From contig JAQFVV010012495.1 in NCBI GenBank assembly GCA_028023455.1, positions 3,740,516-3,804,515 of the forward strand: a DNA stretch of 64,000 nt. Reading direction: 5' to 3'. The DNA comes from Epiperipatus broadwayi (Eukaryota > Onychophora > Udeonychophora > Euonychophora > Peripatidae). This document shows, in pieces, positions 24,106-37,394 of the stretch (positions within the stretch are counted from its first letter, which is position 1; every line of letters begins with the position of its first letter). Below the pieces are notes generated by a model that worked only from the letters and a program-made list of their open reading frames with translations, searched no databases and had not been told where the DNA came from. The position numbers and the translations under genes were made by a program.

Positions 24106-25164
24106 GCTTTGGAATGAGATATATAAGCAAATATGCCTTTCTGAAGCGCAATGAACTATGTAAGAAATTTATTATATATAGTTTTTAAAATTAAAGAATA
24201 AATTAGTATAAGACAACAGCATTTGTTTTTTGTAAATTCCAAATTCAATAATGAAAAAAATGCTTAGAAGATTCTTTTATAATACTATTCTTATTTAACT
24301 TTTTCTTTTTTAATTAAACGTGTTCCCATTCTTATTCAGTAAATAAAAAAAACACTGCTGACACATATTAAAATAGAAGATGACGTCTATAGATGCGGTG
24401 AAAATCATTTCAGCATAGCAACTCTATCAGTTTATCAACTTGGTTAATGATATCTATTTTTAACACTTCAACAAGTAATAAAAAATAAGAGCTAACTTTA
24501 TAAACTTACATCAGAGACTTAAATCTTGATCAGTATAGTAACAAATATAAAGAAATATTTTGAAACTAAAAATGGTAGTTATAAAAAAGTTTAAGACCCA
24601 AGATAATTTAAAATTAACAGTCTACAAAATTTGTGTTTCAATGCTGTAAAAAGATTATTAAAATTTGTAAAGTAGCTTTAAATTAAGAAATTAAAAAGAC
24701 TGATGGACTTTGAGCTATATTATTAAAGGTGTTAAAATACTGTGACGGTCATCTCCTTTAAAAATATAAATTCTCTGACATTATAGTAACCTATCAAGTG
24801 ATGAAATCTTTATTTTATCAAATTAAATTCGTGACATTCATAATATATTCTCCTAAATAATTACAATTATTTTTTTTATTTCTTTACAGCAAATGTATAT
24901 ACTCTCATCACACTTATCTAGACTGCTTTACAGTTCCTTTATCTTCCTCATAGAAGCAATCAAATATTCACTGACTAACTAATATTGAGTTGTGGATCAA
25001 TTGGCAATCTGAAAAAGAATTCTTGAAAAATCTTATACATCTGAGAAAATTTTATAATATTTCTAATAGTTCATTCATGCTCATTGTTTTTTGAGATATT
25101 CCCAAGTCTATACTTAACTTATGCACTGTGATGAACTATGACTTCTCCTTTCTTGGTATCAGGA
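24106..25164. other. No gene recognised
   Basis: AT-rich sequence with no supported coding region, RNA gene or repeat. Confidence 0.5.
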
Positions 25165-25710
25165 ATATCTCAGCCACTATGACCAGAGAAACCTGTTAGT
25201 GACCTTACCTTCCCCCCTTTCCATTCCCCATCCTAAGTTTTTCCCATATTTTGCTCTATCCTGCTCCATCCCATTTCCACACCATTATCTTTGTCCACAT
25301 TATGGTCATTATATCTAAATCCCCCTTATCTTTTTCCAAACCAGCATAAAAACCAAGAACCTACTTTTTGTATAATCACTTTATTTATATTTATTCTATC
25401 TGTGCCCTTTCTGGTTGTAAGCATTTACAATCAATTAACAGATGCCTAATATTTTCTATGCCTTCCTTACATAATCTGAAGACTAAATCACCCACCTTTC
25501 TCGATTTATGTGTATATTCCCTTATTGCTAACAATCTTGTTCGAGCCTTAAACAGTAAACTACTTTCCTTGCTTTTATCATAAATTAACTTGCATCCAAT
25601 ATTCTATTTTCTTCTAAATATATATATTTAAACTCTTTTTACTCTCCATACTGCTGTTGCCCAATATTGTAAGTTTTCATTCTCTTGGTTGCCTAATTAT
25701 GGTTCTGAAA
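25165..25710 (-). pseudogene. LINE reverse-transcriptase C-terminal fragment, antisense
   Basis: Translating the minus strand from about 25690 to 25376 gives a peptide with a YWATAVWRV segment, then LLFKARTRLLAIREYTHKSR and CRLC-like (FRLCKEG) followed by IRHLLIDCKCL. The order basic RxR..xC..EExxHLLxxC is the C-terminal zinc-knuckle-like end of many LINE ORF2 proteins. The reading frame has at least one stop or frameshift, so it is dead. 25165-25375 would be the 3' end or untranslated region. The clade cannot be set from this piece; it is not the RTE or the 28-kb element. Confidence 0.6.
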
Positions 25711-26329
25711 TCTGACAGAGAAGCCTTACTATTAGGATAGGTAAGGATTTCCCCATCAGTGAAGAAGACTACATCATAATACAGTCTTATTTTACAATCA
25801 GATGCTCAGATGCCGGACATAACTAGCTAACCATTTACTGAACAAAAAATTAAATGTTAACAAGTAAGCTATGAATCAGCTACCTGGAAAAAAACCTAGG
25901 CTTTCTTAAAAATCTTATTGTAGGTAAAATAAAAAAAAATGTTTTTATTATTCCATCAGAATATGAAAGTAAAATTTCATCCATTAATCAGCTTCATTAA
26001 AAGCATTAATTATCAGTCTCTAATTATAAATTATAATTAACAATTTTATTAAAACACACTATATTATTACATATTTTCAATAACTACCAATCTACTCCAA
26101 TCAATATTAAACTATTAATTAATAGGTTTTCTTCATATCTCATTCAACCATCTCAAATGTTAACCCTAAGTTTCTTGGATTTAGATTTAAAACTATTTTA
26201 ATTATATTATGACTCAGCAGTTTATTCTTAATAGTAGGTGGTGGGGAAAAAATCAAACTCTTATCACTCCTGAATCAGTTCTCAGCTAATGGAAGTTTAA
26301 AACAAATAATATATACATATAAAATATTT
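25711..26329. other. No gene recognised
   Basis: AT-rich sequence. A weak tRNA-like pattern at 26225-26290 on the minus strand was judged too degenerate to call. Confidence 0.5.
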
Positions 26330-27080
26330 TATATAAAAAAAAAATTTCCATTCAATTTGATGAGTAATAAGGCACTAAAAACCAAAATAATAATTTCTCT
26401 CTTCAACCACAATTTTGGTTGTTATATTTAATTGAATTAAAAACATGGGGTAAACATAATTAATTACATCAATCACTAGTTTTAAAAAATAGTGATTGAA
26501 TTAATTAATTTATGGATGCCCAACAATTATCAATTTAAATACAAGCATTTTTTTTATAAAATATTTATATATACATTATTTTTTAAATTTAGTACAGATA
26601 TTTTCTAACCAATGTTATCATATTTGTACTATTTGAAATAAAATTGACATGCATTAAAAATCACTTGCAATATTTTTTTTTGGTTATGAAGCATTTTTAT
26701 ACTAAAAAAAACAACATGTTTTCGTTAAATAATCAAGAGAAATTAAGTTTTCATCTTTCATTTCTTTTTCTTTCTATTTTAATTAATTTTAAATGCTTTT
26801 TAGTGAATTAGTTAAAAAATTCAATGAAAGTGTATTTTTAAAAAATATATATCACCATCTATTGAGTATCATTGAAAACTCACTGATCTGATATTAGTGC
26901 AGTCTGAAATTCGATCCACCAACACTTTTAGAAAGAACATATGGCTGGATAACCCTAAAATATTGTAGTTATATTAATTACTTATTATCGATATATAACT
27001 CACATACAAAATTTGAAAATAATCCATTTGATAGCACCTTAAGTATTTAAACATCATTTAAACTTTTGAGTTACTGAAAT
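26330..27080 (+). repeat. Dispersed repeat family R, copy 2
   Basis: Diverged homologue of 15355-16290, same strand and same block order (GGCACTAAAAACCAAAATA, TTCAACCACAATTTTGGTT, AATTAATTTATGGATGCCC, CATTTCTTTTTCTTTCTATT, CCACCAACAC, AAAATTTGAAAATAATCC). It has no coding potential. Confidence 0.6.
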
Positions 27081-28124
27081 GACCACATTCTTGACTTTCT
27101 TAAAATCTTTTCACCATAAATATTTCAGATTCTTCAATTAAATGGCCAAAACCTAAAACTGATCACTGTCAAATATTTTTTAAAAAATCTTCCACTTTGT
27201 GTAACTTTATAGTTATAGTATTTTGAATTGTTACTTTTAGCAGATTAAATGATATTGTGCATTTCTAAGTGATTAGAAATTAAAATAATTTGAAGATTTA
27301 CATGTTAATATAAAATATAATAAAATATGTAAATTTAATTTTTTTATACAAGTGGAAAATTATCTGAGATTTTTAATTATTTTATGTATTTTAATAAAAA
27401 TTCAGCATGAACATTTATATACTCATATAATCATTTCACTTATAATGCATGTATCAATTTATATTGTGAAGGAATAAATTCACAATTGAAGAAAGAACAA
27501 ACCATTAAAATGTGAGAAGCATATTTATTAATATGGAAAATGCACAAGTGTTTGTGTGCTTGAATGTTTGAAGTTATGGTGATGTATATAAATATACTAT
27601 AGTCCAGTACAGGAGTAGAATTATGGATTCAGGATTTACTAGAATCTCCTGGTTTAAGTTCAACATGACACTTCCATTATTATGATCTCCAGAGCAATTA
27701 ACCATTTAATTAATTTTTTATTTGCACTTTGGCTTGACAGATTTATTTTCGACATTTGAAAAAAAAAAGTTTTGAGTAACAGTTTAAAATCTTTACTTCA
27801 CATTAATTATTTCTGTAAAAAAATAATGCAAATATATTACAATGAGAAGTGTTGTCGCTTAAGCACTGATACACCACTCATGTGACTGGAAGTTAAGTCA
27901 AACATTTTAAATATTCATCAACTGGCAATCAAACCACACATTAGTTTTCATTTATGTACTGGTTTCTTTTAACAATAATATGTTAATAACTGTGTATATC
28001 CTTATTTCAAATATAAACCACAAAAATTATTAAAACCATTAATAATGCTTAAGATGATTGATAGCAAATCATCTATCTACCCCTCTAAAAGTTTTCTTAC
28101 AAAAGACTTACAATGTGGTAACTT
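27081..28124. other. No gene recognised
   Basis: AT-rich sequence with no supported gene, RNA or repeat. Confidence 0.5.
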
Positions 28125-29992
28125 TATTCATGAATGGACATATTTAATGCATTCAGACTAAGAAATATAACAATTGAGGATATTGATGCTAAAATCATTG
28201 CTAGAATATTACAAAAAAAATTATTTAGAAATGTCAGTAACAAGATATCAATGGCGCATCATGCAGTAAAAGGCAAGAGAGCAGTAAATGCAGCTATTAA
28301 AATCCAAGAAGCTATTAAGCATGCCAGGATGCATAATTTAATACAGTATTTTGCATTGCAAATTGATTTTAAATCTGCCTTTGACCTCGTGAACTGGTCT
28401 TATCTATTTAATACCCTAAAGGAGCTTATAGAGGATGCCCCATTCTTATTGAATGCAATAAAAAATTACATTATGAATAATAGAATCTCTTATAAAAATT
28501 TCATGAGAAGATCAGAATTTTTTGCCCCAGGTAAAGGTCACGGCATTTATAGATGATATTGTAATAATTTTTGAAAACTGTTATAATATTGATGTTATAA
28601 TGAATATAATCAGAAAATTTCAGCAGGCAACTGGAGCATTAATTCAAGTAAATAAATCAGCAGCTTGGCAATTGGCAACAGGCAAAAGAATTCCCAATGA
28701 GTTTGTAGCCCTACCTAAATCCTTCCTTGGCCTTCCATTATATTTACCAAAAACTAAGATGAATGGACTATTAAACAAATTAGTCACAAGGAAAATTGAG
28801 GAAAGAATTAATGGTTTTATGCCTTTTAAACTCTATGAAATAACTAAAACCAAAATATTTAATGCAATTGCAATGGGAGTGCTAGGATATTATGGCCCAT
28901 AGTTAAAATTATATAATAAATCAAACCTAAAGATTATATAGATGGCAAAAAAATTCATATGGGGAAAGAAAACTTATCTCCTCTCTACCTCACTTTTACA
29001 GCTTCCAATAAATAAGGGTGGTCTCAATTTAATTGACCCAAAAGCTTATTTGTTTCTGCTAAAGCTTATATGAATGTAGCCAAGGATCAGTCATTTAATC
29101 TCCCAAATGGTGACATATTTATTATTAATGGATTGGGAGCTGAAAAAAGATCTTATCTTACTGACATGTTGATGACATATAAAGACTTGCAAGATGAACT
29201 TAATGTAACCATCCTAGATGGTATTAGATATAAAGATTTAAAAAAAGCAAATTACCAAAATGAAAATAATTGGTTGAACTGTTCAATGAAAAATGTTTTA
29301 AAAAAATTTCACTCAATATATATACCTCAGACATCAATGAGATTTATTTTTAAGTTAATCAATGGGATTCTACCTACAACTACTTATATTAATAAAAGAC
29401 TGAGATTGAGTTTGAATGAAACCTGCATTATGTGTATCAGGCACAATGAAACTTTTATGCACTTATTTGAAGAATGCTATGCCTTTAGAGAAATTAGAAT
29501 GAAGGTCTTTCACAGGCCTATAATAAATCTCAAATATCTTATGAAAAAATACAATGCAAATGTAATGATCCATACATTGAAATCATTGTGGGCAATAAGA
29601 TGTTCACTTTTATTTGATAATAAGAAATTCAATTGGTTAAAAAAAATGGATAGAGATTGGGAGAACTATTTCAACTTATGCCTAAAATATTGGCCCCAAA
29701 AAACCTTCCAACATGTATGGGGAGGAATTGCTCTCTCCAGGTGTGAAATCTGGGAGTAAAACATAAAATAAAGAAGGGTAATGTTGTTAAAAAAAAAGGT
29801 CTAAATCGTAAACAATGACAATGAACAGGTAACAGGAGAGTTAAGTGAACGTGTTGCAATGTGTATAATGGACAAGTGAAAAATAATACTGTTCTTTTTT
29901 TTTTTGCCTGTACTAAAAATTGATCTTGTAATTATGTAAATATGTTGTGATTTAATAAAGTTTATTACTTAAAATAAAAATAATAATAATAA
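28125..29992 (+). pseudogene. Tx1/L1-like LINE reverse transcriptase, 5'-truncated and broken
   Basis: Three adjoining reading frames together cover the later part of a LINE ORF2. 28134-28556 gives the reverse-transcriptase region with LQIDFKSAFDLVNWSYLF (motif A, first catalytic Asp). 28522-28902 gives FIDDIVIIFENC (the YADD box as FIDD), then LGLPLYLPKTKMN, typical of Tx1/L1-like enzymes. 29070-29759 gives the C-terminal region with a CIMCIRHNETFMHLFEEC zinc-knuckle-like motif. About 60 codons including motif B (RQGxPLSP) are missing between frames 1 and 2, and a frameshift follows 28902. The 5' side begins abruptly, as in truncated LINEs. The tail ends in AATAAA..(TAA)n at 29955-29992. Confidence 0.85.
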
Positions 29993-30159
29993 CAAGATAA
30001 TAGACACATGGACATTGATATATTTAAAGTAAATGGGTAAACTAATATATATAAGCTTGGTCTGACTTTTCTGTTGATGGATGATTACAATAGGATTGAC
30101 TTAAGGTGAAAGACATTGATAAGAACAAAAACTTAAAAATATATACTATAGTTACAAGG
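29993..30159. other. No gene recognised
   Basis: Short AT-rich spacer between the LINE relic and a family 2 foldback copy. Confidence 0.5.
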
Positions 30160-30600
30160 TGTTAAGAATGGATGAAACTAGTCCCTACCTTGTGTGAGAG
30201 TGGTGTAGTGATTGTTGTTCAAACTGACAACATAAACAAGAAAACTCAGATGTTGACACCTCTATAACATTATAAACATATTATTCATTGAGATTTAATA
30301 TTTGATCTAGGAATAATCTCTAGTTTAATAAATGGTCGGTAATGACTATTAATATATTTTTATAAAGTGGTTTGTGTCAAAGTTATGAGTGCCAAAAGTT
30401 TGACACTTGTAAATCAAGTGGTACTCATTTGTTATCTATATAACGTTAAAACAAATGATGAAGATATATCCAAGAGATTGTGATCTGGCTGACTGGAATA
30501 GACTGGTTCAGCAGAAAATGTGCATCTTGGAGATCATTCATCTTTTTCATATGTCTTTAATCATATGTTTTTGGAATGTGTGATGGAATAAAAGTTTGAA
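30160..30600. mobile_element. Foldback family 2, decayed copy
   Basis: Homologous to the 23.6-24.1 kb element. The start (GAAACTAGTCCCTACCTTG..GAGTGGTGTAGTG, 30177-30212) matches the inverse of its outer arm, and 30480-30560 matches the inner arm with the ribozyme module (TGTGCATCTTGGAGATCAT). The middle is diverged and the palindrome is no longer strong. It has no open reading frame, and its ends are not defined by a duplication. Confidence 0.6.
30480..30537 (+). ncRNA. Hammerhead ribozyme relic, family 2
   Basis: The outer stem I GTGATC/GATCAT and the 3' block GAAAATGTGCATCTTGG are kept, but the core is CTGGAAT in place of CTGATGA, CCAA of inner stem I has become CTGA, and stem II is rearranged. 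It should be inactive. Confidence 0.6.
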
Positions 30601-32974
30601 ATATATCTAAAATATATATGTGGGTGTGTATATATATATGAAGTTTAATTTAAGTACATCTAAAAATGTGTGTGTGAAATTAAAGTTATAACATGTATGA
30701 AATTAAAGTTATAACATTTACTATGTAGATCTTACTCATTTGGTAATGCATCCATAATGAGAGGTGTTTGTTTGATTTGTTTATTGATGGATATAAGATT
30801 GATAAAATAAAAACTTGAATATATATATATACAAGTTATTGTCAGAATTTTTACATACAGATTAAAATTTTAATTTCTATTAAGCTATTAATCTTTCCAG
30901 CCTTATTTAATACATTATCATACCATATCTTTCAAAAACATTTAGCTCATCCATCAATAATAATAATAACAAATCTTTTCTTAACCATAGGTTATAAAGA
31001 AATGGGTCCTCAAACTCTGCACATCTCATTTTCTTGTGACTGTAGTGAGTCAAATCTTACCACTAATCGTAAATTTGCATAGTTCAAAGCAGAATTTTGT
31101 TTATTTAAAATATTAAATGATGAACAACAAAAAAAAGCTTTTAAATTATAATAAATTAATATCTACTTAAAAATCTTGCACGCAGAAAACATAAAATAAA
31201 TTGGTTAATTTAGGCTCAAAATAAAATAAAGAAATAGAGCTCTTACCAATAGGTTTTAAGCTTATTTTATCTGTAGTATATATATATCACATATCTATGT
31301 AGGAATCTACTAATACCTATATTATTAAATTTTGCTTATAATAGTTTAAAATCTAGTTTGGATTCAAATTCTGATAGCTGATCTTTATTTACAATATAAT
31401 CATCATTTTGCAGAAAATCTTCAAACTTTTTCAACAAAACACTTTTGCAGATATGGTGTATTATTAAATTCCCATAATTGATTGATCAGCACGATAAATA
31501 AACTTCTAAATATAGACATTTTCAGGCAATAGACAGGCACTCAACTATACTATTCTTCTGGAATCAGAAGCACAGCCATATATATTCACTTTAAGGAGCT
31601 ATATGAGAATGATGACAAATAACATGTTTCTACTGGCCCTTAGCACATAATACTGCGAGTTATAGCTATATTAAAATTCTTTAACATAGATAAAAATATA
31701 TATCATTTAAAAGTACTGTTATCGTTATTTTGCTGTAAGACCATGCAACCCAAACTGCTAATCACTTAATACTTCCTTCCTATTTGCTTGACAATAATAA
31801 CCATAATCTAATTACAATGATCTCCCTCTGGTCACTCTCATATCTCTATTGATCTCTATAGCTTATTTCAATTCACTCAACTATCTCACTCTCAATTAAC
31901 AAAACTGTGACATTATACAATCTTACTTTTATCTGTCAATCAAAAGCACATTTTTATAATCAAAAATCAATAGCCATTAGTGCTAAAGAATCCCCCCTCC
32001 CCCAAATAAGATAATCACATTAATTGACTTCCTACTATGCTAATAGTATTTTTAGTTTTTGCATAACAATGAATTAAGTTAATTAATGGAATGTTTCATT
32101 AATTGTTTTTCATTTTAATTCAAACAAGTATATATATATTGTAACCTTATATTTTGGTACAAAATATAAAATGTAGTGGAACTGATTTAAAATTTCTCTA
32201 TCTTCTTCTAAGTGACTTGGTTATAATGGTTAGCACTTTGTATATACTTGATACTTGTATTCAAATTGACAATGATGAGATTGTGTAGTTTCATTTTTGC
32301 TTTGCTTATTATATATTTATTTTCTGTCATATATTAGTTTTGCTCTTTTCCAATCACTGAATTAGACAAACTGTGTTTAACCTGCAAAAACCAACAGCAT
32401 ATTACATCAAGTTTACTAAGATAAATAATAATTATTATTATTATTATTTGATTTTCTCTTTAAATAAGCCTAAACATTATTTAGTTTGGTTAAAACAATT
32501 TATTTAGTTAACTTAACTTGAATTAGTTGATAGAGTAATAAATAAATTTTTTTGTCTCTTGTCTTTCATTTTAACAGAAATGTGTAATGAGATGAAATAT
32601 AATTGGCTAAAAGGAGAAAGAGAATGTTCAGAGACTGTTTTTTTGTTTTAAAAATGGAGATAGTAACAGCAGGTATGAGAAGAGCTAAAAAAAATATTTT
32701 TTTTTTGCTGTTAAATATATAACGAACACAAAAGCTACTCCTTTAAAAAAAGTTTCTTATGGAATTCAAACTTGCAATATTATTCTATGTTAATAACAAA
32801 ATGTATAGCTAAATTTAAACAAATCTGTTTGAGTCTATCAGTTGAAAATCTAACTGCTGACTGTCTTTTAAAATGTCTATAACTGAAATGTACTGGGGTT
32901 TATTAACTGTGAAAATGGAAATAACAATTTTAAAGGTTAGTCTACCTAAAAAAACATTCATTGTTTACAAACTG
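30601..32974. other. No gene recognised
   Basis: AT-rich sequence with (AT)n tracts (about 30630-30640 and 30818-30828) and an ATT microsatellite near 32430-32448. No gene, RNA or repeat is otherwise supported. Confidence 0.5.
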
Positions 32975-33137
32975 TATTAACCTGGGATATAATATTATAC
33001 TTTCATGAAATTAACACATTTAGTTATACTATATGTGTGGAGTGGAATGTTATATTAACCTTGGATGGAATATATTACTTTCATGACTTTAACACATGAT
33101 TGTGCTATATATGTGCAGAGTTTAATGCTATATTAAC
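32975..33137. repeat. Tandem duplication, 77-78-bp unit
   Basis: TATTAACCTGGGATATAAT at 32975 recurs as TATTAACCTTGGATGGAAT at 33053, and the start of a third unit is at 33130. The units share TACTTTCATGA..TTAACACAT and CTATAT.TGTG.AGAGT. Confidence 0.8.
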
Positions 33138-34154
33138 ATTTTTGTGTGCCAGTGTCTGGATAATAAAGAATTAGTTATGACCCAATTTAAACTGGTATTA
33201 GAGATAACATTCCCACTATGTGAATTATCTTATTATTAAAATTATAATATAGTCACCGAGACAAGATAACAGCTAACTAGAAAATTATTTTGTCATAATT
33301 ATTTGCTTGGACTTCAACGCTGTCTAAATAAATTAAAAGTAATGAAATATTTTAACTTTGGAATAACTTCTAAAATATAAATAATGAAGCATCAGCTTTT
33401 GAGAAATATTCTGATTAAAATTATACGTCCTATCTTTTAAAAATATTCAAGTATTCAAAGAGCCTACACATGAATCAATTAATTATGGAATATTCGATAT
33501 GGGTGGAAATGAAAAGAAATACAATCAAACTCCAAAAATTCTATATGTTGTAATTGAAAAATTATTTAATTTATATGTTGTACATTAGATAGTAAGAAAA
33601 TGTTATTGATTTTATTGAGAATATTCAATATATTTAAAATATTATGTATTTAAATTTAGTGCAGTCATTTAAACTAGTGTATTTTGTTTTGAGTCATATT
33701 ATATATTATTCTATATGTGTATAAAGTTCATGTATATATTCTATTGGACCTAAAATAATTATTTATCAATTTAGATTAAATGAATTGAACATATGATATA
33801 GAGATTGAAGAAAATGAATTATAAGGGAACAGCACTTGCATAAAGGTTTAATGATTATTTAATGAGTCTATAATGTGCATTAATACCATATGGTTTAGCC
33901 TTGTATGTCTTTCCAGGGTTTTGTGCCTACACTCTTATTATTTACTATGTGTTATTATTTTGCCCATATTCTAGGAAGAGTTGGTCGTTATTCCAGTTAC
34001 TTCCTATGTTAAAGTACTTATTTCATTTTATGTCTTAATTCAGACTTGTAAGACTGGACATCTCCTAATTTAGCAATTTTATTGATGAGGGTAATTTTGT
34101 CTCTTTTATGAGGAAAACAAATGTTAATGCTATTTTATAATGTTATATGGTATT
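33138..34154. other. No gene recognised
   Basis: AT-rich sequence with no supported gene, RNA or repeat. From about 33.9 kb the composition becomes more T-rich and less A-run dominated. Confidence 0.5.
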
Positions 34155-34375
34155 ATTCTGTGCTGGTTATCATTTTTTTATATATTTTTTACATTATTCT
34201 GTGCTGGTGATCTAATCTGCAGAATAATCATTCGCCATTTATTATATTCTTTATATTATTACTCTGTGCTGGTGGTCTAATTCACAGAGTAATCATTTGT
34301 CATTTTATTACATCCTTTATATTCGTTACTGTGCTGGTGGTTAATCTGTGGAACAGTCTGTAATTGTGCTTGTTG
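34155..34375. repeat. Tandem array of hairpin-forming units
   Basis: Four diverged units of about 60-75 bp share TCTGTGCTGGTG followed, in the middle units, by TCTAAT.C(A/G)CAGA(A/G)TAATCATT. Within those units ATTCTG pairs with CAGAAT, and TACTCTG with CAGAGTA, so each unit can fold. Paired changes between units suggest the hairpin matters or that the units descend from a folding ancestor. Confidence 0.65.
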
Positions 34376-34697
34376 CTCTGATGGTTAAAAAAACCTACAG
34401 GACATTTAATGCTTTGTTATTCCATTGCATAAATGAATATATCCCATAAGGATATCAATGCTCTTTGTTGCATAAAATTTTTGAGCAGAGTTTCCATACA
34501 TTATGATGCTGATGTTGTTCCCTCATCTTTAAGTTGACCCTGCATGTTCAGTTATCAACTATTCAAAGAGTATCTGATTAATCATTTTCATAATTTATTA
34601 CATATCAATTTATATGATATTTCAAGTGGATTTGAAATCTTCTCTTTGATTCATTATATTCTAATGGCCAGCTTTTACATGTTTATCAATACCATTT

Positions 34698-34710
34698 GTT
34701 GTTGTTGTTG

Positions 34711-34761
<51 letters not shown>
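34698..34761. repeat. (GTT)n(ATT)n microsatellite
   Basis: A run of TTG units passing into ATT units, ending at about 34761. An overlapping reading frame giving poly-Cys and poly-Tyr is an artefact. Confidence 0.95.
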
Positions 34762-34763
<2 letters not shown>

Positions 34764-34901
34764 AATCTGGGGTATAGGTGCATTGTTCTGATATTGACAT
34801 ATTGGAGAAGTTACTGACTAGGTATTTGAACCCATCCTCTCTCCTATAAGGGACTGAAATCAAACCCATTCATGAGAAAATCTTATATTGTGTTTATGTG
34901 G

Positions 34902-35049
34902 AATTCATGTACATTATTTGTGTATAGAAACAAGTACATGTGATGATCTTTTATTTTATTTAGTTATTAATCTAATTCATATACATTATCCAGGTATAGA
35001 AACAAGTACATGTGATGGTCTTTTATTTTATTTATTTATTTATCTAATT
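34902..35049. repeat. Tandem duplication, about 73-bp unit
   Basis: ATTCATGTACATTATTTG at 34902 and ATTCATATACATTATCCA at about 34975 each lead into TATAGAAACAAGTACATGTG and TCTTTTATTTTATTTA. Confidence 0.85.
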
Positions 35050-36400
35050 TTGTGAACCTTGTATTAATTAATTATTTTTTTAGTATTGATTGAGTCATAA
35101 ATAAATGTTATTTATGTAATTTAACCTAACTGTGCCATTGCTATTTGTCATACATAAAACCAGAAATCCAACATATTAAATAGACCTTCTCCATCACTTT
35201 AGCTTTGCTTTGCTAATTTTTTAATGTACCCAGAATTTGTTACTTCTATTGATGTTCATGATATTAAGACCTAAATTAATAAATAAGCTTGCTAGCCAGT
35301 ATGATGATTGAACCTATTTTCTAATTCTATAATTCATTATTTACATATTACAATGAGTCTCATTGCTATTGATTTAATTTAACATTTAAATTAATGATGA
35401 AAGAATCTAAAGTTTATATGCTTATCCTTTATTTCAAAGCAGATACTCTACATGGCATTTCTGTACTTATATCCTGAATATATCTGAGCTACAGCCAATT
35501 ATGTTATGATGCTAACTATAACTTTTACTGCCTTGTTAAATGGCCTATATTGACTCTGTGATAGTTGGTATCGATGGAATTGATCATACATTTAATCCTG
35601 GAAGAATAATTTTTAGTAATTTTATAGATCATACCATCTTATTCATGGTCGGCCATAAGGTCCCACAAAAGTAAAATTTGTAAATTAGGGTTTTGAAGTG
35701 TAGTTTTAAGACTAAGTCATTAATGAGGATGACAATTAATTAAATAGTCATATAATTTATCTTGGGTAATCTAATGTACTTCCATGTACTGCTATGATGA
35801 GTCTTTGCCATGCATCCTGGTCACAAACAGATTATACCATAACATTTTTGTGTTATATCATTAATTTTGCCTGATATGCTCTGGGTGGACTTTTTGGTTA
35901 CAATATATTATGTTTGAAATTTTGATATGGCTATACTTCAATTAAATCCATACAATATTTTGAAAAAATTGCTTTATGCTTTTAGAAGTTTTATATCGAT
36001 GTATATTTTTAAATTGGTGCTTTTAAACTATTTAAAGTTATGTAAGACTCACATTTATAAACCATCCCCACACTCAGAGATGAAACTGATATGCATGTAA
36101 TTCATTTATAACTGTGCATCTCATAAGCTTGTATATTTAATTTAATTTTATACATAAACACATATAATTTAAGTTATAAATCAAATCTTGGTATTTATCT
36201 CAATCTGGAATTATAGATTAGAGGGTTATTGATAAAACAATGTTAATCAAACATTTCTCGACTACAAAACTTACAATTTAATAAATATTAGAAAATAATA
36301 AATTCATTTGTAAATTTTTTTATAAAATAAAACACTCCTGTACTGCTATATACTGAAAACTAAATAGTTGATGTATAGTATTAAGTACAAATACACTGGA
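35050..36400. other. No gene recognised
   Basis: Sequence with mixed composition, no reading frame of note, no RNA or repeat identified. Confidence 0.5.
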
Positions 36401-36461
36401 TCCAGGTTTAAGCTCCTCGTTAATTAAGACCATAAACCAGGAACTACTCTGGGAGATGAAA
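36401..36461 (+). ncRNA. Very old hammerhead relic related to family 1
   Basis: Aligns along its length with the family 1 ribozyme: ATCCAGG..AAGCTCCTCG for ATCCAAAGCTCCTCA, TTAATTA for CTGATGA, ACCAGGAACTACTCTGGGAG for CCAGAAACTAGTCTGGGG. The inner stem I still pairs, but both core boxes are destroyed. It is dead and useful only as evidence that the family is old. Confidence 0.45.
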
Positions 36462-36691
36462 ATAATAGTAATGGGAGTGGATTTGATATAAATTTAATAA
36501 ATATTAGTCATTGTAGTATTTATTAATTTCTCATTTACTACAAAAACTAATAGTACCAGAGTAAAACTAACAAAACAATTATTATTATTAAACAATTATC
36601 AAAAATTAATAGAGGTAAAAAATAGCTTTAAGATTTGTTCAAGTATTTTATATAACAAGAACATTACTGTAAAATTTAAATGCTCTAGGAC

Positions 36692-36760
36692 AGTGATGAC
36701 TAATCTATGGGGTACATGCCAGAGATGGCACATTCGAATTTTTTACTGGCATGCAAACTA
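36692..36760 (+). mobile_element. Left terminal end of a hAT transposon
   Basis: CAGTGATGACTAATCTATGG at 36692 resembles the terminal inverted repeats of hAT elements (CAGNGNTGNNCAANCT-like). It is followed by GCCAGAGATGGCAC, a motif common just inside such ends. It lies on the correct side of the dead hAT transposase at 37.4-39.4 kb. The right end was not found. Confidence 0.6.
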
Positions 36761-37394
36761 TTTACATATTATAATTTTCTATGCTTTAAATTATTCAATA
36801 TTTTTTTTGTTGCTAAAATCTGTACTAATAAAAACGATAAAATAAATGTAATATTATATTAGAATCCAATTTACAATTGAACTCTGATTAGAAGCAATAA
36901 ATTACAAAATTTGGAGAAAAAAAAATTATACATATGTAGGTGGGAATGATATTTTAAGTCAAATAAAGTGATATCGGTATACTGGTATCATATTCTATAA
37001 ACCTGTCAAATGATTCCAATAAAACTAGAAAGTAAACTCAGTAAAATATTTTATAACTCTCAGAAGTAATTTTTTTCAAATCTAAAGTAAAAGTAATAAA
37101 ATGATTTTCTGTCCTAATAGTTTTTGATCTTAACTTGTTGACACCATTCATTTTTTAACATAATCAAAATCATGAACAAAGAAACAAATGTGTAACCAAT
37201 GTCATCAAACGACGTTTTTTTTCTTTTGTTTGAAGTTTTGCAGTAAATATGAAATGTAAGGATAAATATTTTAACATATAAATCTTTGATTTATAAAATT
37301 ATTAAAGCTCATTTAAGTTTACTTTTAAATAAATTTGTTATCATTGTATTAAAATAACTAGTGAAAATAAAAAATAAAAATTGTCAAGCAGTAG
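36761..37394. other. Non-coding part of the hAT element
   Basis: AT-rich sequence between the hAT end and the transposase remains; no feature recognised. Confidence 0.45.

Noticed and set aside
26225-26290. Minus-strand tRNA-like pattern
   Set aside because: Both boxes are degenerate and no duplication or tail is seen.
34544-34777. 77-aa frame with poly-Cys and poly-Tyr
   Set aside because: It is a translation of the (GTT)n(ATT)n microsatellite.
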